NCBI RefSeq assembly: GCF_000003605.2
Contig: NW_003113472.1
Span: 188,177 to 225,709 of the forward strand
Direction of reading: 5' to 3'
From: Saccoglossus kowalevskii
Taxonomy: Eukaryota; Hemichordata; Enteropneusta; Harrimaniidae
Length of the DNA: 37,533 nucleotides
Position 1 is the stretch's first letter, and every line of letters begins with the position of its first letter. Shown piece after piece: positions 34,658-37,533 of this stretch. The position numbers and the translations under genes were made by a program. The notes beneath the pieces are model-generated. The model was not told the origin of the DNA. It saw only the letters and a list, made by a program, of their open reading frames with translations, and ran no database searches.

Positions 34658-35547
34658 CCGTACTCAACCGCGTAAGCGGACATGCCCGGGCAAGCGCCCA
34701 CCCCCCACTTTTGCGCAATTTTTATATTTGGGGTCACATTCGGCAAAGCGCCCACCCTTCAAAATGCAACTAATTTAAAACTTGGTCTGTGTAACGAATC
34801 TTGGTAATCGTTTTTATATGATACAGCGTGGATATCAATCGCTGTGAACATGTTGTGAATGCGTAGAACACGGTAACCGTGCATAAACTATGCTTTGACA
34901 ATGACCTGTTAATACAAGTAAAATGCGATAAATATTTCATACCATATTCGGTTTACCTCTCAAAAATGGCTAGTTACTAGTTTTTTGGAAAAACCATGTC
35001 GTTTATTTGCTGAAATCAATTCCAACTTCTGCATTGCGTTACCGAAAAGTCTTCGAGAATTTCCGAAGAATTGTGTCAGTACAACACAGCATTCTGATTA
35101 GTTAATAACCAACTTGACCCATTAGGTCAAAGGACGCTGCTGTAGGTCAAATCTGCAATTGCATCATGGCAGAAAGTGATTTTCATCGAGAGTTTGCATA
35201 CGATCCAATAACTTCGTCAGTGGAAATAATATGACAATTTTGACTTCGACTGTGTTCCAACAGACTCAAATGTTTTTAATTCCGTAAATTATGGTGGTAC
35301 GTAATTAATATTGTAATAAAATGTGCGTATTTTTTGTGATCATTTCTGTTTCTTCATTGTGAAAATCAATGACAACGCAACTAATTTAGTAATTTGATTT
35401 TCCCTCAAAGACGTAATCTGTCACTTGATAAATCAAAATTTTCATTTGCACTCTTTTTCGAAGGGGGTGCTCGGGTAAGCGCCCACCCCTACAAAATCAT
35501 GATTTTTCTGAGTTGAGGCCCTTGGGCGCTGACACGGTCGAGTACGG
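34658..35547. mobile_element. TA-flanked (Tc1/mariner-like TSD) element nested in a MITE
   Basis: Termini CCGTACTCAACCGCGTAAGCG and, inverted, CCGTACTCGACCGTGTCAGCG match at 18 of 21. TA flanks both sides (34656-34657 and 35548-35549). Removing the 890-bp element and one TA restores CTATTA-GTAGTG, the end sequence of the MITE family seen at 9417. Subterminal AAGCGCCCACCC occurs three times in the same orientation (34691, 34746, 35477). No transposase is visible. The left outer piece (34644-34657) and right outer piece (35550 to about 35682) are the two halves of the host MITE. Confidence 0.82.
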
Positions 35548-35717
35548 TAGTAGTGTATAAGCTTGAATAAATTTCAGGTGTGTGTCTATGGTCAAAATAA
35601 GTAATAATTTTAATCATTAACTACACAACAACAATTATTTTTAGTGTGTATGTGCGTCTGTTGGAGATGTGCTCTAATATGGTATGTGTTAGCAGATTAC
35701 GTGCAATATTCACCATA

Positions 35718-35908
35718 TCTATTCTCACAGTCGGAGCTACATCACGATTTCCCAAACATTGCCAGGACCAATCACAAACAGGAAAAGACAATGAATTTTC
35801 GGATTAACACCTCTGTTTTCCCCCACGCTAGCCGAATTTTCCCCATGCTAATGAAAAAATCTTTTGTCTTCTACTGACTTTCTATTCCTGTCCGTCTGTG
35901 AGAATAGA
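35718..35908. mobile_element. 191-bp inverted-repeat element
   Basis: tctattctcacagtcgga (35718-35735) matches the reverse complement of 35891-35908 at 17 of 18. The interior holds gaccaatcacaaacagg and two near-copies of 'ttttcccc.atgcta.....aa'. No coding capacity. Target duplication not clear. Confidence 0.65.
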
Positions 35909-36506
35909 AAAAAACCATGTGTGAAGCAGTTTGTTGGTCTAATTCTACAACTCGTATATTATCATATTAAAATAGAAAAGTGAACAGGAAGTAAACATCA
36001 CATATCTCTACACATTGCAGCTGTGTTTTGTGTGGACTCTTCTGGACCACCGTACCACAATCTTTATGCTGCACCACTCAAAATCTGAGGGAATAAGAAA
36101 TATGTTTTACATGTATAGATGTATGGAACTCGTGTTGGAGTGACATCCTCTGCCCTTTCAGTATGCCTTGATTAATTTCTCTTGGCAATATTGGAATTTA
36201 TTGATATGCTGCTTTTTATTGATATTGCATGATCAGTGGGACAGGTTCAGTAGCTATAAATAATGTTGACTACCACTCTTGTTATACAAAGCATGTCGGA
36301 ATTGTTACTCAACAAATATATGGAGAGCAGACAAGTACATAGTCGACCATGTTAGAATGACTGTAGTTTGACCCAATATGCCAGTACATGTATATATCTT
36401 TCATCAAAGATGTACTATGAAAATAATTGCTTACAAAAGCATATTTGTGCTGTATGATGCTATGTTACGGCCTCTTAAATAACTGTGATGTTTTCATACA
36501 ATCTTA
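35909..36506. other. intronic, no recognisable feature
   Basis: No exon with a convincing acceptor and donor pair and no tryptophan-rich coding seen. Confidence 0.5.
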
Positions 36507-36516
36507 CAGTGAGTCT

Positions 36517-37225
36517 CAGAAGTATTGGGGCATCCAATTTGCAAACTAGCTAGCGAATTGGCTAACTGCTTGGGTTTTGACTAAACAGTTGGCTTTCCAA
36601 TCTCGCTGGCGCTGACACTTGACGAGTCAAAGTTGCATTAGGGGACATAGAATGTTTTTACGTAGCCTGGTAGATACATGTCTAGATTCCCCTGAATGAT
36701 TTGCTTTGCTACGAGGCGTGATAATGTAAAGTAGTTTCCCCAGTAAGCCTTAGAATGGCTACAGTCAGCTGGTGTAAAGCGATAATATGACATCCAATAA
36801 TCCGTCAATATTTACTAAATGGGGGCAGCCATCTTAAACACTGCTTGAAACTAAATAAAGAGACAAGTTGATAAACAGTTTCCTACAAATCAGGAAGAAA
36901 ATGATAAACTTTCACATCTAAATAATCCGTCGGGGTAACATTAGCCAACCGCTAAAAAAAATTTTGTGTGTGGTCAGTCCCTTGTATACGAATACCTCAT
37001 TACACATATAACACTTTCCCTGGTATATTTGAAAGCAAAATCGTCATCCATATGGCTGATGAGCTCCTAAAGTTTGAAGACCGTTCCCTGCTGTTATATA
37101 GATTCGCCCAGAGTGGGCCTGACAGGATGGCGTCAGTGAGATTGGAAAGCCAACTGTTTAGTCAAAACCCAAGTAGTTAGCCAATTCGCAAGCGAGTTTG
37201 CAAATTAGCTGCCCCAATACTTCTG
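36517..37225. mobile_element. element with about 95-bp inverted termini, Tc1-like left end
   Basis: The left arm from 36517 (CAGAAGTATTGGGGCA...) to about 36611 and the reverse complement of 37131-37225 share long exact runs, including aattggctaact and ttgggttttgactaaacagt, with roughly ten mismatches. On the left, TA-CAGTGAGTCT precedes the arm (36505-36516), the kind of end expected for Tc1-family elements. The right end lacks a matching CAGTG and reads ATTAATGATC, so the right terminus is damaged or the true border is CAGAAG. The 520-bp interior shows no transposase, and the 70-codon open frame at 36968-37180 is unrecognised. Confidence 0.8.
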
Positions 37226-37533
37226 ATTAATGATCTCTTCTCAATAGTTGTTCGGCAATATCTATCATGACTAAGAATTCATTATCCATTATCGATAGCA
37301 ATGTTGTTAACCATGGGATACTTCTTAATATTAAGTGACACATCCAATGTCCTGGACTTTGAGAGTGTGTACATGATTTAGATATACAGTAGCTATGAAT
37401 GAATATTGCAGTGTGTGGAAAATCACAAAATTATAGCTTACAAAATTATTTATTAAAGTTATTAATATTTGGGATGCCATAACAAACGTATTGCATAAAT
37501 TATTGGATTTTCCCCACTGAGCAATATCTGAGA
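37226..37533. other. intronic, no recognisable feature
   Basis: AT-rich sequence to the window edge. No exon seen. Confidence 0.5.

Noticed and set aside
36968-37180. 70-codon frame as a transposase remnant
   Set aside because: No DDE or helix-turn-helix motif is visible, and the frame runs straight into the inverted terminus.

Overview
This window is AT-rich, intron-rich animal nuclear DNA. It has long non-coding stretches, many diverged short inverted-repeat elements, several tandem arrays, and frequent acatgtac/tacatgta words. The repeat style (a GTCCCCGTT hairpin element carrying 'atggccgactggcagccat' segments, degenerate 'atttgcataattag' blocks) and the one recognisable gene suggest a marine invertebrate, most plausibly a lophotrochozoan such as a bivalve. 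The species call is inference. I see no bacterial, organellar or viral genes.

The recognisable gene is the 5' part of a GW182/TNRC6 homologue, the Argonaute-binding scaffold of microRNA silencing, on the + strand. Eleven exons between 25755 and 34134 join in one open frame with matching phases at every junction, giving about 678 residues. The order is an unrecognised N-terminal segment, a long Lys/Glu-rich coiled coil, a 13-residue polyQ, the TNRC6 N-terminal motif RYPREVPPRF, and a 1053-nt exon with ten tryptophans in GW/WG contexts. The gene runs off the right edge, and its UBA, PAM2, RRM and C-terminal silencing regions are not here. The 5' end is unresolved. A strongly spliced 58-nt exon at 12324 and an alternative ATG exon at 21361 plus a small exon at 25477 both fit the phase of the chain. 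A CpG-rich block at 17.9-18.75 kb is the best promoter candidate. The 12324 exon encodes FQEITTAYKNL, which resembles helix III of a J domain. If real, it would make a J-domain/GW182 fusion or an unusual upstream neighbour.

Layout. 1-1320: 32-bp satellite with a 360-bp higher-order period. 1.9-2.6 kb: degenerate repeats. 3.8-4.07 kb: seven identical 36-bp copies. 4.5-5.3 kb: inverted-repeat element. 8.5-8.7 kb: MITE. 10.2-10.9 kb: hAT-like element. 13.3-14.4 kb: hairpin-bearing minisatellite. 15.6-15.9 kb: diverged direct repeats. 16.6 kb: tRNA-like SINE head. 17.9-18.75 kb: CpG-rich block. 20.4-21.1 kb: hAT-like element with a perfect 8-bp target duplication. 21.4-34.1 kb: gene body. 34.1-37.5 kb: probable intron carrying four transposon-like elements. 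One of these is nested in a MITE, and another copy of that MITE family at 25.0 kb carries what looks like an excision footprint of the same transposon.

Nothing in the first 12 kb supports a protein-coding gene. The open frames there come from tandem repeats or chance.
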